Positions 45,657 to 54,009 of a stretch of 64,000 nt of DNA are shown one piece after another. The stretch lies in NCBI RefSeq assembly GCF_000771225.1, contig NZ_JDTZ01000002.1, forward strand, positions 1 to 64,000. Direction: 5' to 3'. This DNA comes from Bifidobacterium pseudolongum subsp. pseudolongum DSM 20099. Lineage in GTDB: Bacteria > Actinomycetota > Actinomycetes > Actinomycetales > Bifidobacteriaceae. The notes below the pieces were generated by a model. The model did not search any database. It was not told the origin of the DNA and saw only the letters and a program-made list of their open reading frames with translations. Each line of letters begins with the position of its first letter. Within the stretch, counting starts at the first letter, position 1. The position numbers and the translations under genes were made by a program.

Positions 45657-45818
45657 CTAGCACAACCCGAACTTATGAGCCCAATCGGGACAATATTCCA
45701 CCATGGACGGATTGCCGCCCTCTCCCAGTTCCACTGAACGCATGTCGGCCGGAGCGGCCGGTGCGACGGCGGTGGTCGCCACAAGCGCGATGGTCACAAT
45801 GAATGATGAGATGCCCAT
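45657..45818 (-). CDS. Small secreted peptide precursor (53 residues), candidate signal or bacteriocin-like peptide
   Basis: A short frame with an excellent ribosome site (ACAGGAGG, nine bases before the ATG). The first 24 residues are a hydrophobic, signal-peptide-like stretch (MGISSFIVTIALVATTAVAP then AAPA) with an Ala-Pro-Ala cleavage site, though the start lacks the usual Lys/Arg. The predicted mature peptide has about 29 residues, begins DMRSVELGEGG, and ends in CPDWAHKFGLC, where two cysteines ten residues apart could close a ring; the last residue is Cys. It lies 49 bases after the M20 peptidase stop and 111 bases before the histidine kinase, on the same strand. It is not a known family to me. 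It could be a pheromone, a bacteriocin-like peptide, or a small membrane peptide. The reading is solid but no homology supports it. Confidence 0.55.
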   Translation of the reverse strand: MGISSFIVTIALVATTAVAPAAPADMRSVELGEGGNPSMVEYCPDWAHKFGLC

Positions 45819-45867
45819 GATGCATGTCCTCCTGTACTCACATGGTTATTGGATGCATCATCCCATC

Positions 45868-47235
45868 TTAGCGGTGGTTGAGTTTGTCGAGCAGGAGCGC
45901 CTCCGCCACCACGTCGTTGCGCAGGCCGGACACACTCACGGACTCGTTGGGACTGTGCGCGTTGGACTGGGGGTCTTCGGGGCCCGTCACGAGCACTTGC
46001 GCATGGGGGAAGATGCGCTGCAGTTCGGGGATGAACGGGATGGAGCCACCTTCGCCCTTGTTCACCGGATTGACGCCAAAGGCCTCACGCAACGCCTCCT
46101 CGGCGTCACGGGTGGCCTCGCACTGCGGGTCCATGGCCCAGCCCATGCCCTCGTCGAGCGGCGTGACATGGACCTCGGCACCGAAGGGCGCATGCGATTC
46201 AAGGAACGTCACCATTGCCTGCATCGCGGCGTGCGGCTCCTGAGTGGGGGCCACGCGCAGGCTGATGCGGAACCGCGTTTCGGGGCTGATCACATTGAAC
46301 GACCCGTCCACGGGGTGCGCGTCGAAGCCGATGACCGTGGCACTCGGCTTGGTCCACAGGCGTGAGGCGAGCGAGCCGGTGCCTGCGAGCCGGTACGAAT
46401 CGACCACACCACTGTCGGCGCGCATGTCCACTTCCTCGATATCGCGGTCCAGACCGCCGATTGGTTCCCCACCGTCCAGACCGGGGATGGCGAGTTCGCC
46501 ATGCTTGTTGTACATCGAGGCGATGAGCATCGCGGCGAGCGTGTTGGCGTCGAGCACCGGGCCGCCGTACTGGCCCGAGTGCACCGGATGGTCCAGCACC
46601 TTCACGTGCACATCGCATGTGGCATTGCCGCGCAGGCTCGTGGTCAGCGACGGCACGTCCGGGGCCCAGTTGCCTGAATCGGCCACGATGATCACATCGG
46701 CTGCGAACTCGTCACGGTGCTCCTGGATGAACGGGATGAAGCTGGGGCTGCCCATCTCCTCCTCGCCTTCGATGAACACCTTGATGTTCACACCCAGATC
46801 GTCGCCCAGCGCTTTGAGGGCGCCGTAGTGGATGGCGATGCCACCGGCGTCATCGCACGCCCCGCGGCCGTAAAGACGGTCACCCACCTGCGTGCCGGTG
46901 AAGGGGTCCGTGTCCCATTCGCCCGCATCGGGCACCGGCTGCACGTCATGATGCGCGTACAGCAGCACAGTCGGCGCCTCGGGATCGACGGTGAGCGACC
47001 CGATGACCTCCCACGCGCCGGGCTGCCCATCCGCGCCCGTGGCCTGGACCGCCCGCGCGTCCACGCCCACCTCCTGCAGCAGCGACGCCACGTACTCGGC
47101 GGAACGCCGCATATGGTCACCGGCGATGCCCTGCGAGGAAATGGCCTTCAGTGCGATGCGGTGCTTCACCACGTCGAGGATGCCGTTCCAATCGGCGTCC
47201 ACACGGTTGCGTATTTCTTTTGCGGTCAGGATCAT
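45868..47235 (-). CDS. M20-family dipeptidase / metallopeptidase
   Basis: A 455-residue zinc peptidase. Metal ligands and catalytic residues of the M20 family are visible: VLLYAHHDVQPV (His ligand and Asp) near residue 83, YGRGACDDAGG (bridging Asp), FIEGEEEMGSPS (general base Glu-Glu), IIVADSGNW, and the C-terminal NAHSPNES histidine. A dimerisation insert lies in the middle. It probably cleaves dipeptides in the cytoplasm; no secretion signal is present. GGGAGGAACC precedes the ATG chosen, and TACAAT at 47287-47292 (minus) is a plausible -10. Divergent from the DUF3043 gene. The small peptide gene follows it. Confidence 0.9.
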   Translation of the reverse strand: MILTAKEIRNRVDADWNGILDVVKHRIALKAISSQGIAGDHMRRSAEYVASLLQEVGVDARAVQATGADGQPGAWEVIGSLTVDPEAPTVLLYAHHDVQPVPDAGEWDTDPFTGTQVGDRLYGRGACDDAGGIAIHYGALKALGDDLGVNIKVFIEGEEEMGSPSFIPFIQEHRDEFAADVIIVADSGNWAPDVPSLTTSLRGNATCDVHVKVLDHPVHSGQYGGPVLDANTLAAMLIASMYNKHGELAIPGLDGGEPIGGLDRDIEEVDMRADSGVVDSYRLAGTGSLASRLWTKPSATVIGFDAHPVDGSFNVISPETRFRISLRVAPTQEPHAAMQAMVTFLESHAPFGAEVHVTPLDEGMGWAMDPQCEATRDAEEALREAFGVNPVNKGEGGSIPFIPELQRIFPHAQVLVTGPEDPQSNAHSPNESVSVSGLRNDVVAEALLLDKLNHR

Positions 47236-47335
47236 GCCTTGGTTCCTCCCTGTATCAGGACGGTCTCGAATCTGTGTCCGTGAGCCATTGTAATGACTTG
47301 GGGCGCGTCTACGGATTCCCGTACGCTTGCGAACC

Positions 47336-47941
47336 ATGGCAGTGTTGAAGCAAGACAAGGATTCCGCTTCCGAACAGAAGGTTGAAGCGCAGAGCGAACA
47401 GGCGGGCAAGGGCCGCCCCACCCCTAAGCGCAAAGAGGCCCAGGCTCAGAAACTCCGCCCGCTCGTGCCCAAAGACAGCAAGGAGCAGCGCAAGCGCGCC
47501 AAGGCCCGCATCCGCGAGCGCGAGAACATCGAATACGAGGCCATGCGCACCGGCGACCTGCAGCACATGCCCAAGGCCGAGCGCCTGCCGTGGCGCGTCT
47601 ATACGCGCGATTACATCGATGCGCGTTTCAACATCGGCGAGTTCTTCATTCCGGTCGCGCTCGTCATCCTGATCGCGTCGGTGATCCTCACCGCCGTCTA
47701 CCCCAACCCGGTCGTCACACTGATCCTGATGACGGTTCTGTATGTGTACCTGTTCGCGATCGTCATCGACGTGGTGGTGATGTGGCGCAAACTCAAGAAG
47801 CTCCTGATCGCCAAGTACGGCGAACAGTCCGTGGCCAAAGGCATGCGCACCGGTTCCTATGCGTGGAGCCGCGCGATCCAGCTGCGCCGCTGGCGTCTTC
47901 CCAAACCGCGCTACAAGAAGCGCGGGCACTGGCCGAAGTAA
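47336..47941 (+). CDS. DUF3043 membrane protein
   Basis: A 201-residue protein of the actinobacterial DUF3043 type. A charged, Lys/Arg/Glu-rich N-terminus (RKEAQAQKLRPLVPKDSKEQ, residues 31-50) precedes two membrane helices (FIPVALVILIASVILTAVY and VTLILMTVLYVYLFAIVIDV) and a very basic C-terminus (RRWRLPKPRYKKRGHW). No signal peptide is seen and both ends should be cytoplasmic. The function of the family is unknown. The chosen ATG has no Shine-Dalgarno; TACGCT stands eight bases before it, so the mRNA may be leaderless. A strong terminator follows. Confidence 0.85.
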   Translation: MAVLKQDKDSASEQKVEAQSEQAGKGRPTPKRKEAQAQKLRPLVPKDSKEQRKRAKARIRERENIEYEAMRTGDLQHMPKAERLPWRVYTRDYIDARFNIGEFFIPVALVILIASVILTAVYPNPVVTLILMTVLYVYLFAIVIDVVVMWRKLKKLLIAKYGEQSVAKGMRTGSYAWSRAIQLRRWRLPKPRYKKRGHWPK

Positions 47942-47963
47942 CGCCTGTGCACCCATTCGCTTC

Positions 47964-48003
47964 AGGGCGGTCCGATCGTGTGCGATCGGACCGCCCTTTC
48001 TTG
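47964..48003 (+). terminator. Terminator behind the DUF3043 gene
   Basis: A perfect 15-bp stem (AGGGCGGTCCGATCG) with loop TGTG is followed by TTTCTT. It separates the DUF3043 gene from the dihydrolipoamide dehydrogenase gene. Confidence 0.9.
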
Positions 48004-48077
48004 AACCCTGTACTGCGACTACAATCAGGGGCAGCCGGCCGTTTTTCGGGTCCGGGTCGATCCCACAAAGGAGCACG

Positions 48078-49553
48078 ATGGCACAACAGTTCGATATCGC
48101 AATCATCGGCGCAGGTCCCGGCGGGTACGCCACCGCATTGAGGGCGGCGCAACTGGGCAAGAGCGTCGTCATGGTCGAGCGTGACGCCACGCTCGGCGGC
48201 ACATGCCTCAACCGCGGCTGCATCCCCTCGAAGGCGCTCATCACCGCCACCCGCACATTGGACACGATGCGCCACGGCACGCAGATGGGCATCGTGTCCT
48301 CGCTGGAGGAGATCGACTTTGGCCAGTTGCGCGACTACCGCGAACACACCGTGGACACGATGACGCAGGGACTGCGCGGCCTGGTCGCGTTCCGCAAGAT
48401 CACCGTCTACCAAGGCGAGGCATCGCTCGACGCGGACCGCACCGTGCATGTCGACCCCTCGGACGACAACGCGCATGTGCGGCGGTATGCGGAGGACGGC
48501 GGTTTCGAAGACGTCGACGAGCACATGGAGATCCAGGCCACCGACGTCGTGATCGCCACCGGCTCCTCCCCCCGCCCCCTGCCCGGCACGCCGTTCAGCG
48601 CCGCGGTCATCGATTCGACGCACGCACTCGAACTCAACACGTTCCCGCACAGCGCCGCGATCATCGGCTCGGGGGCCGTCGCGCTCGAATTCGCGTCGAT
48701 GTGGCGTTCGGCGGGCTGCGACGTCACGCTGTTCATCCGCCACGGCAACGTGCTCTCGCACAGCGACCGCCGCGCCGCGCTCGCTCTGAACCGCGAACTC
48801 AAGCGGCTCGGCATCACGATCGTCGCGAACGCGCAGGTCACGCATGTGGACACCGGCGAGAACCTGGGCGCGGTCGTGCACTACACCACGGCCGACGGCG
48901 GCGAGCAGACCTTCGCCTCCGAGCTCGCGCTCGTCGCGATCGGCCGCACGCCGAACACGCAGGCGCCGTGGTTCGCGAGCAGCGGGCTGCAGGTGGACGA
49001 CGACGGCATGATTCCCACCGACGCGTATGGGCGCACCAATCTCGACCATGTGTGGGCGGTGGGCGATGTGACGCGCGGGCAACTGCTCGCGCACCGCGCC
49101 TTTGCCCAAGGATTGGTGATTGCGGAATCTATCGGCGGCCTCGACCCGCAGCCGGTCGACGAGCATACGGTGCCGAGCGTGATCTTCTCCACGCCGGAAT
49201 TCGCGACGGTCGGCCTGACGCTGCGTGAGGCGCAGGCGGACGAGCGGTACGCCGACGTACACGAGACGATATTCCCGGTCATGGCGAACGCGCGCATGGT
49301 CATGAGCGGCATGGGCGGCTCGTTCTCCATCGTCACCGGTGCATTGCGCGACGGCGACGGCACGCAGACCGTGCTGGGCGTGCACGTCGTGGCGCCCGAC
49401 GCGAGCGACCTGATCGCCGAGGCGCAGCAGATCGTGGCGAACCACATCCCGCTGCACGAGGCCGCCAATGCGATCCACCCGCACCCCACGTTCAGCGAGA
49501 TGATCGGCGAGACGCTGCTCAAAGCGGACGGACGCCCCCTGCATACGCGCTGA
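48078..49553 (+). CDS. lpd: Dihydrolipoamide dehydrogenase-like flavoprotein
   Basis: A 491-residue FAD- and NAD-dependent disulfide oxidoreductase. The FAD loop IIGAGPGGYATALRAA is at residue 9, and the redox-active disulfide is in GGTCLNRGCIPSKAL near residues 44-49. The NAD domain has AIIGSGAVALEFASMW, the second FAD site is VWAVGDVTRG, and the dimer-interface His-Glu pair is HPHPTFSE near the C-terminus. An acidic insertion (RRYAEDGGFEDVDEHMEI) near residue 145 is unusual. No E1 or E2 genes of a 2-oxoacid complex and no glycine-cleavage genes are nearby, so its lipoyl partner is unclear. AAAGGAG precedes the ATG. Confidence 0.92.
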   Translation: MAQQFDIAIIGAGPGGYATALRAAQLGKSVVMVERDATLGGTCLNRGCIPSKALITATRTLDTMRHGTQMGIVSSLEEIDFGQLRDYREHTVDTMTQGLRGLVAFRKITVYQGEASLDADRTVHVDPSDDNAHVRRYAEDGGFEDVDEHMEIQATDVVIATGSSPRPLPGTPFSAAVIDSTHALELNTFPHSAAIIGSGAVALEFASMWRSAGCDVTLFIRHGNVLSHSDRRAALALNRELKRLGITIVANAQVTHVDTGENLGAVVHYTTADGGEQTFASELALVAIGRTPNTQAPWFASSGLQVDDDGMIPTDAYGRTNLDHVWAVGDVTRGQLLAHRAFAQGLVIAESIGGLDPQPVDEHTVPSVIFSTPEFATVGLTLREAQADERYADVHETIFPVMANARMVMSGMGGSFSIVTGALRDGDGTQTVLGVHVVAPDASDLIAEAQQIVANHIPLHEAANAIHPHPTFSEMIGETLLKADGRPLHTR

Positions 49554-49641
49554 ACCGCACCGCCGCGCCATGCGGCGGGCACGTCAACTGATACAGTATG
49601 TTCGTCGTGACATCACAGTAGAGCACATAGAGAGGCAGCCC

Positions 49642-50430
49642 ATGGCATCGAAGGAAGCACAGCCTGCGCAGAAGAAGCGCGGCATGTTCAGCCAGTTGAA
49701 GCAGATCTTCGCGTTCACCTACAAAGAAGACAAGGCGTTGCCGTGGCTGTGCGGCGGCGTATTCATCGCGCCGGTCATCCTGTGCGTGGTGCTGGGCCTT
49801 GTGTTCCATTGGGGTTGGTTCGCGTGGATCACATCCATCATCCTCGCCCTCATGATCGGCCTGCTGCTATTCACGATTGTGCTCACACGCCGCGCCGACG
49901 CGGTGGGATTCAAGCAGCTCGAAGGCCATCCGGGCGCCGCGATCAGCGTGCTCGGCAACATGAAGCGCGCCGGATTCGATTTCCCGCAGGAGCCGGTGTG
50001 GGTCGACCCGCGTTCCAAGGACGCCGTGTGGCGCGGCACCGGCTATCAAGGCATCTATCTGGTCGGTGAGGGCGACTACGGACGTGTCATGCGCGCCATG
50101 GACCGCCTCGAAAAGCAGATCAAGGGCGTGACCGCCGGTTCGGACATCCCCGTCTACCGCATCTGCGTCGGGACCAGCCCCAAGCAGGTGCGCCTCAAGG
50201 ACCTGCGCCAGACCATCATCAAGAAGCGCACCTACCTTCCCAGCACGCACAAGAACGCGCTCATGCGCAAACTGCGCCCGCGCACACGGTTCATGATGAG
50301 CAAGGACCAGCTCACCACACTCAACGAGCGCCTGCACACCCTGCAGCGCAAGAACGGCATGGGCATTCCCAAGGGCATGGACCCGATGCGCACGCAGAAG
50401 GTCAGCCGCCGTGCCATGCGTGGCCGCTGA
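49642..50430 (+). CDS. DUF4191 membrane protein
   Basis: A 262-residue protein. After a basic N-terminus (KEAQPAQKKRGMFSQLKQIF) come two membrane helices (LPWLCGGVFIAPVILCVVLG and FAWITSIILALMIGLLLFTI), then a soluble cytoplasmic domain rich in basic residues (GTSPKQVRLKDLRQTIIKKR). This is the actinobacterial DUF4191 family, usually found near lipoate and glutamine synthetase genes, as here next to lpd and glnA. Function unknown. GAGG stands close to the chosen ATG. A terminator hairpin follows, so it is not cotranscribed with glnA. Confidence 0.85.
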   Translation: MASKEAQPAQKKRGMFSQLKQIFAFTYKEDKALPWLCGGVFIAPVILCVVLGLVFHWGWFAWITSIILALMIGLLLFTIVLTRRADAVGFKQLEGHPGAAISVLGNMKRAGFDFPQEPVWVDPRSKDAVWRGTGYQGIYLVGEGDYGRVMRAMDRLEKQIKGVTAGSDIPVYRICVGTSPKQVRLKDLRQTIIKKRTYLPSTHKNALMRKLRPRTRFMMSKDQLTTLNERLHTLQRKNGMGIPKGMDPMRTQKVSRRAMRGR

Positions 50431-50452
50431 CGCCTGAGCCCCAAGCATCCCA

Positions 50453-50483
50453 GAGGCCCCGACCCCCACCGGATCGGGGCCTC
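50453..50483 (+). terminator. Hairpin behind the DUF4191 gene
   Basis: GAGGCCCCGA pairs perfectly with TCGGGGCCTC around an 11-base loop. No T-tract is present. It separates this gene from the glnA promoter region. Confidence 0.65.
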
Positions 50484-50593
50484 GTCCATATTGCGCAACG
50501 GGGCCGCAAGTCGCCCACACAGCCACGCCAACACTGAGAAAACCGCGCACTACCAATGTTTTGCAGCATTCGCACGAACATATCCAAGCAGAC

Positions 50594-50646
50594 GAAACAT
50601 ATTCGTAACCCAACCTTCGAGCGGGCGAAACTCGCGGCCCTATGCT
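50594..50646 (+). promoter_or_regulatory. glnA promoter with GlnR-like boxes
   Basis: GAAAC (50594-50598), six bases, then GTAAC (50605-50609) matches the paired-site pattern of actinobacterial GlnR (GTnAC and GAAAC half-sites six bases apart). Another GAAAC at 50627-50631 falls on the same 11-base period. The -10 is TATGCT at 50641-50646; the boxes would overlap and precede the -35. A 36-base leader ends in GAAAGGAG. Confidence 0.45.
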
Positions 50647-50682
50647 GAGTACTCGTAACCAACTTACGAAAGGAGCGGTCCC

Positions 50683-52119
50683 GTGACCACACTCGAAACC
50701 AAGGCAGATGCCGAGGCCCTCATCAACAAGGAAGGCATCGAATATGTCTCCGTTCGCTTCACTGATCTGATTGGTGTTCAGCAGCACTTCACGGTCCCTG
50801 CCAGCGAATTCCTCAAGGATGCGTTCGACGAGGGCATGCCGTTCGACGGCTCCTCCATCGAAGGCTTCCAAGCGATCAACGAATCCGACATGAAGCTCGT
50901 CCCGGATATCGAAACGGCGTTCGTGGATCCGTTCCGCAAGCACAAGACGCTCAACGTGGCGTTCTCCATCGTCGACCCGCTGACCGACGAACCGTATTCG
51001 CGCGATCCCCGCCAGGTGGCGGCCAAGGCCGAATCCTACCTCAAGTCCACTGGCATCGCCGACACCGCGTCCTTCGCCCCCGAAGCCGAGTTCTTCATCT
51101 TCGACAAGGTGCGTTTCGGCAACGACATGCGCGGCTCCTTCTATGAGGTCGATTCGGTTGAGGCCCCGTGGAACTCCGGACTGGACGTCGAAGCCGACGG
51201 CACGCCGAACATCGGTTTCAAGAACCGCGTCAAGCGTGGCTACTTCCCCGTCCCGCCGCTGGACCACACGCAGGACCTGCGTGACGACATGGTCGCCAAC
51301 CTGCAGAAGGTCGGTCTGATCCTCGAGCGCGCCCACCACGAGGTCGGCGGCGCAGGCCAGCAGGAGATCAACTACCGCTTCAACTCGCTGCAGCACGCCG
51401 GCGATGACCTGATGAAGTACAAGTATGTGATCCACGAGACCGCCGCGCTCGCCGGCAAGGCCGCGACGTTCATGCCGAAGCCGCTCGCGGGCGACAACGG
51501 CACCGGCATGCACTGCCATCAGTCGCTGTGGAAGGACGGCAAGCCGCTGTTCTACGATGAGAAGAACTATGGTGGCCTGTCCGATCTGGCCCGCTGGTAC
51601 ATCGGCGGCCTGATCAAGCACTCCTCCGCCGTGCTCGCGTTCACCAACCCGTCGCTCAACTCGTACCACCGCCTGGTCCCGGGCTTCGAGGCGCCGGTCA
51701 ACCTCGTCTACTCGGCCCGCAACCGTTCCGCCGCGATCCGCATTCCGCTCGCAGGCACTTCGCCGGCCGCCAAGCGCATCGAGTTCCGCGCCCCCGATCC
51801 GTCGTGCAACCCGTTCCTGGCGTTCTCCGCACAGCTCATGGCGGGCCTCGACGGCATCCTCAACCACATCGAGCCTCCGGAGCCGGTCGACAAGGACCTC
51901 TACGAGCTTCCCCCGGAGGAGCATGCCGGCATCAAGCAGGTGCCGAGCTCGCTCGCCGAGGCGATGGACGCCCTTGAAGAGGACCACGACTTCCTGACCG
52001 CCGGCGACGTGTTCACCGACGACCTGATCAAGACGTGGATCGACCTCAAGCGCGGCGAGATCGACCAGGCCCGCCTGCAGCCGACGCCGCTCGAATACGA
52101 GCTCTACTTCCACATCTGA
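50683..52119 (+). CDS. glnA: Glutamine synthetase type I
   Basis: A 478-residue enzyme that makes glutamine from glutamate and ammonia. Conserved parts: [11 protein letters not shown] near residue 51, metal-site Glu residues in [22 protein letters not shown], the ATP site [20 protein letters not shown], and [16 protein letters not shown]. The adenylylation tyrosine is Tyr407 in [11 protein letters not shown], so activity can be controlled by GlnE-type modification. The start is a GTG with GAAAGGAGCGG ahead. Possible GlnR boxes precede the promoter. It ends in a strong two-way terminator. Confidence 0.98.
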   Translation: MTTLETKADAEALINKEGIEYVSVRFTDLIGVQQHFTVPASEFLKDAFDEGMPFDGSSIEGFQAINESDMKLVPDIETAFVDPFRKHKTLNVAFSIVDPLTDEPYSRDPRQVAAKAESYLKSTGIADTASFAPEAEFFIFDKVRFGNDMRGSFYEVDSVEAPWNSGLDVEADGTPNIGFKNRVKRGYFPVPPLDHTQDLRDDMVANLQKVGLILERAHHEVGGAGQQEINYRFNSLQHAGDDLMKYKYVIHETAALAGKAATFMPKPLAGDNGTGMHCHQSLWKDGKPLFYDEKNYGGLSDLARWYIGGLIKHSSAVLAFTNPSLNSYHRLVPGFEAPVNLVYSARNRSAAIRIPLAGTSPAAKRIEFRAPDPSCNPFLAFSAQLMAGLDGILNHIEPPEPVDKDLYELPPEEHAGIKQVPSSLAEAMDALEEDHDFLTAGDVFTDDLIKTWIDLKRGEIDQARLQPTPLEYELYFHI

Positions 52120-52160
52120 TCGGCATCCGATTCGTTCGAATGCCGGTCCACGGTAGTGGC

Positions 52161-52206
52161 ACGAAAAAAGAGTGGGGAACCGCCCGGTTCCCCACTCTTT
52201 TTTCGT
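52161..52206. terminator. Bidirectional terminator between glnA and the convergent small gene
   Basis: A perfect 21-bp stem with loop GCCC. The arms start ACGAAAAAAG and end CTTTTTTCGT, so each transcript would meet six T residues. It stands 41 bases after glnA and 14 bases from the end of the minus-strand gene. Confidence 0.95.
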
Positions 52207-52220
52207 GTCGCCCCGATTCG

Positions 52221-52643
52221 TCAGTCGACGACCAGATTGGACAGATACAGGCCCGGCCCGTCAATGTCGTGTTCTTCGCCGCCACATAGCAGCATGCGCC
52301 CGTTGCAGCATGCCCCGCCACTGGCCGTGAGACATCCGACATCCATTGTCGCGGGCGCTATGGCCAGGTTGGCATGGGTGCCCGCCACCCCGACCGTGGC
52401 CCCGTGCGGCGTGGTGACGCTGCGGACCTGTTGTCCGTCTTCGTCGAACAGCACCACGTTGTTGGACGTGATGGCGATGGCGAGGCGCAGTTCAGGTGCC
52501 AGACACGCGCATGTGCGTAACAGTTCGTCACTGGCTTCGGCACTCAACACCACAATGTCCGCCCCGCACAACGCCGCCGAGCGGCAGGCCTGTTCGCCAA
52601 TCCCAGGGGCTACCTGCGCCAATGCCAGTGTCAAATCGGTCAT
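52221..52643 (-). CDS. Short cysteine-rich protein resembling the N-terminal part of a carbon-nitrogen hydrolase
   Basis: A 140-residue protein. The start TLALAQVAPGIGEQACRSAA and GADIVVLSAEAS resemble the first strands of the nitrilase/amidase fold, where family members continue as GADLVVFPE; here the catalytic Glu is not obvious. ITSNNVVLFDEDGQQVRSV fits a further strand pair. The usual 260-residue length and the catalytic Lys and Cys regions are missing, so it is either a remnant or a new use of part of the fold. There are eight cysteines (including GGACCNGRMLLCGG), many for a cytoplasmic protein. The ATG start was chosen to avoid a frame that runs into the gap. Function unknown. Confidence 0.6.
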   Translation of the reverse strand: MTDLTLALAQVAPGIGEQACRSAALCGADIVVLSAEASDELLRTCACLAPELRLAIAITSNNVVLFDEDGQQVRSVTTPHGATVGVAGTHANLAIAPATMDVGCLTASGGACCNGRMLLCGGEEHDIDGPGLYLSNLVVD

Positions 52644-52857
52644 GCCCACTCCTTGCCTTGGACCGGTTGCACAGCCCATTGCGACCCAAATGCAATGGAC
52701 GCGCCATTACTTTGGCAAGTGTACGCGTATCCGCTTCGCCCGATGCGAACTCACCATCCGCGCATCTGTGCCCATCTGGCGCGTCATGCGTTTATGCAAT
52801 ACAGTGGGCTGTTGTTCCCCGCGGTGGCACCGCTTCGACCACACAGAAAGGCATGGC

Positions 52858-54009
52858 ATGGACGACCGGACGACACTCATTGAAACCGCGGTGATAGACC
52901 GTCTGAGCCATGTCATCGACCCGGAGTTGGGCCGCTCGGTCACCGATCTGGGCATGATCGCCAGCGTGCGGGCGCAACCGTCGGGGCCGAATGCCTATGA
53001 CGTGATGGTCGATGTGGAGCTCACCGTGCCCGGCTGTCCGCTGTCCGCGCAGATCAGCGCGCAAATCGAAGAAGCCGTCGCCTCCTACCCCGAGGCTGCC
53101 TTGACCGCGCGCATCACCGTCGGCGCGATGGACGAAGGCAAGTTGCAGGCGCTTGTCTCCGATCTCAAAGCGCAGCGCCGCGACAACCCGTTCAACAAAC
53201 CCGGCACGAAGACACGCATTTTCGCGGTCGCCTCCGGCAAGGGCGGCGTCGGCAAATCGTCGATCAGCGCCAATCTGGCCGCCACATTCGCCGCGCTCGG
53301 CTACGATACGGCAGCCATCGACGCCGATATCTACGGCTTCTCACTGCCCCGCCTGTTCGGCACTCACAGCCAGCCGACGAACCTCAACGGCATGCTCATG
53401 CCGGTCACCGCGTGGGGGGTCAAACTCATGTCGATCGGCATGTTCGCCGGCTCCGACCGCGCGATCCTGTGGCGCGGCCCCCGCCTGCAGCGTTCACTCG
53501 AACAGTTCCTCGCCGACGTGTGGTGGGGCGAGCCGGATGTGCTCATCCTTGACCTGGCCCCCGGCACCGGCGATATGGCGATCTCGGTGGCGCAGGCGCT
53601 GCCGAACGCTGAACTCGTTGTCGTCACGACCCCACAGCCATCCGCTTCCGACATCGCCGTACGGTCCGGACTCGTCGCCTTGCAGGTGCCGATGCATGTG
53701 CGCGGGGTGATTGAGAACATGAGCTATTTCGACCATGCCGGCGAACGCCTCGCCTTGTTCGGTGCGGGCGGCGGCGAACGCGTGAGCGCGCAGTTGACCC
53801 GCGCGCTCGGCTACGATGTGCCGTTGCTAGCGCAATTGCCACTCGACCCGGATGTGCGTGAGACCGGCGAGGGCGGCCGCCCCGCTGTGCTCGAAGCCGA
53901 TGGTTCGCTGCGTGACGACGCGTTCGGACGCACGTTCGCTGACCTGGCACGCACGCTCATGCGCGGTGGTCAGGTGGCCGCCACGAACGGTTCGACCATG
54001 CGCGCATAG
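52858..54009 (+). CDS. mrp: Mrp/ApbC-type P-loop ATPase, iron-sulfur cluster carrier
   Basis: A 383-residue protein. An N-terminal MIP18/DUF59 domain (VIDPELGRSVTDLGMI and VELTVPGCPLSAQI, residues 19-70) is followed by a MinD-like ATPase with the deviant Walker A VASGKGGVGKSSIS near residue 125, the DADIYGFSLPRLFG switch and Walker B LILDLAPGTGD. The Cys-x-x-Cys usually found after ENMSYF in cluster-binding homologues is absent (ENMSYFDHAGERLALFG), so its cluster site must differ. AGAAAGG precedes the ATG. Its last 40 bases overlap the convergent gene. Confidence 0.92.
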   Translation: MDDRTTLIETAVIDRLSHVIDPELGRSVTDLGMIASVRAQPSGPNAYDVMVDVELTVPGCPLSAQISAQIEEAVASYPEAALTARITVGAMDEGKLQALVSDLKAQRRDNPFNKPGTKTRIFAVASGKGGVGKSSISANLAATFAALGYDTAAIDADIYGFSLPRLFGTHSQPTNLNGMLMPVTAWGVKLMSIGMFAGSDRAILWRGPRLQRSLEQFLADVWWGEPDVLILDLAPGTGDMAISVAQALPNAELVVVTTPQPSASDIAVRSGLVALQVPMHVRGVIENMSYFDHAGERLALFGAGGGERVSAQLTRALGYDVPLLAQLPLDPDVRETGEGGRPAVLEADGSLRDDAFGRTFADLARTLMRGGQVAATNGSTMRA

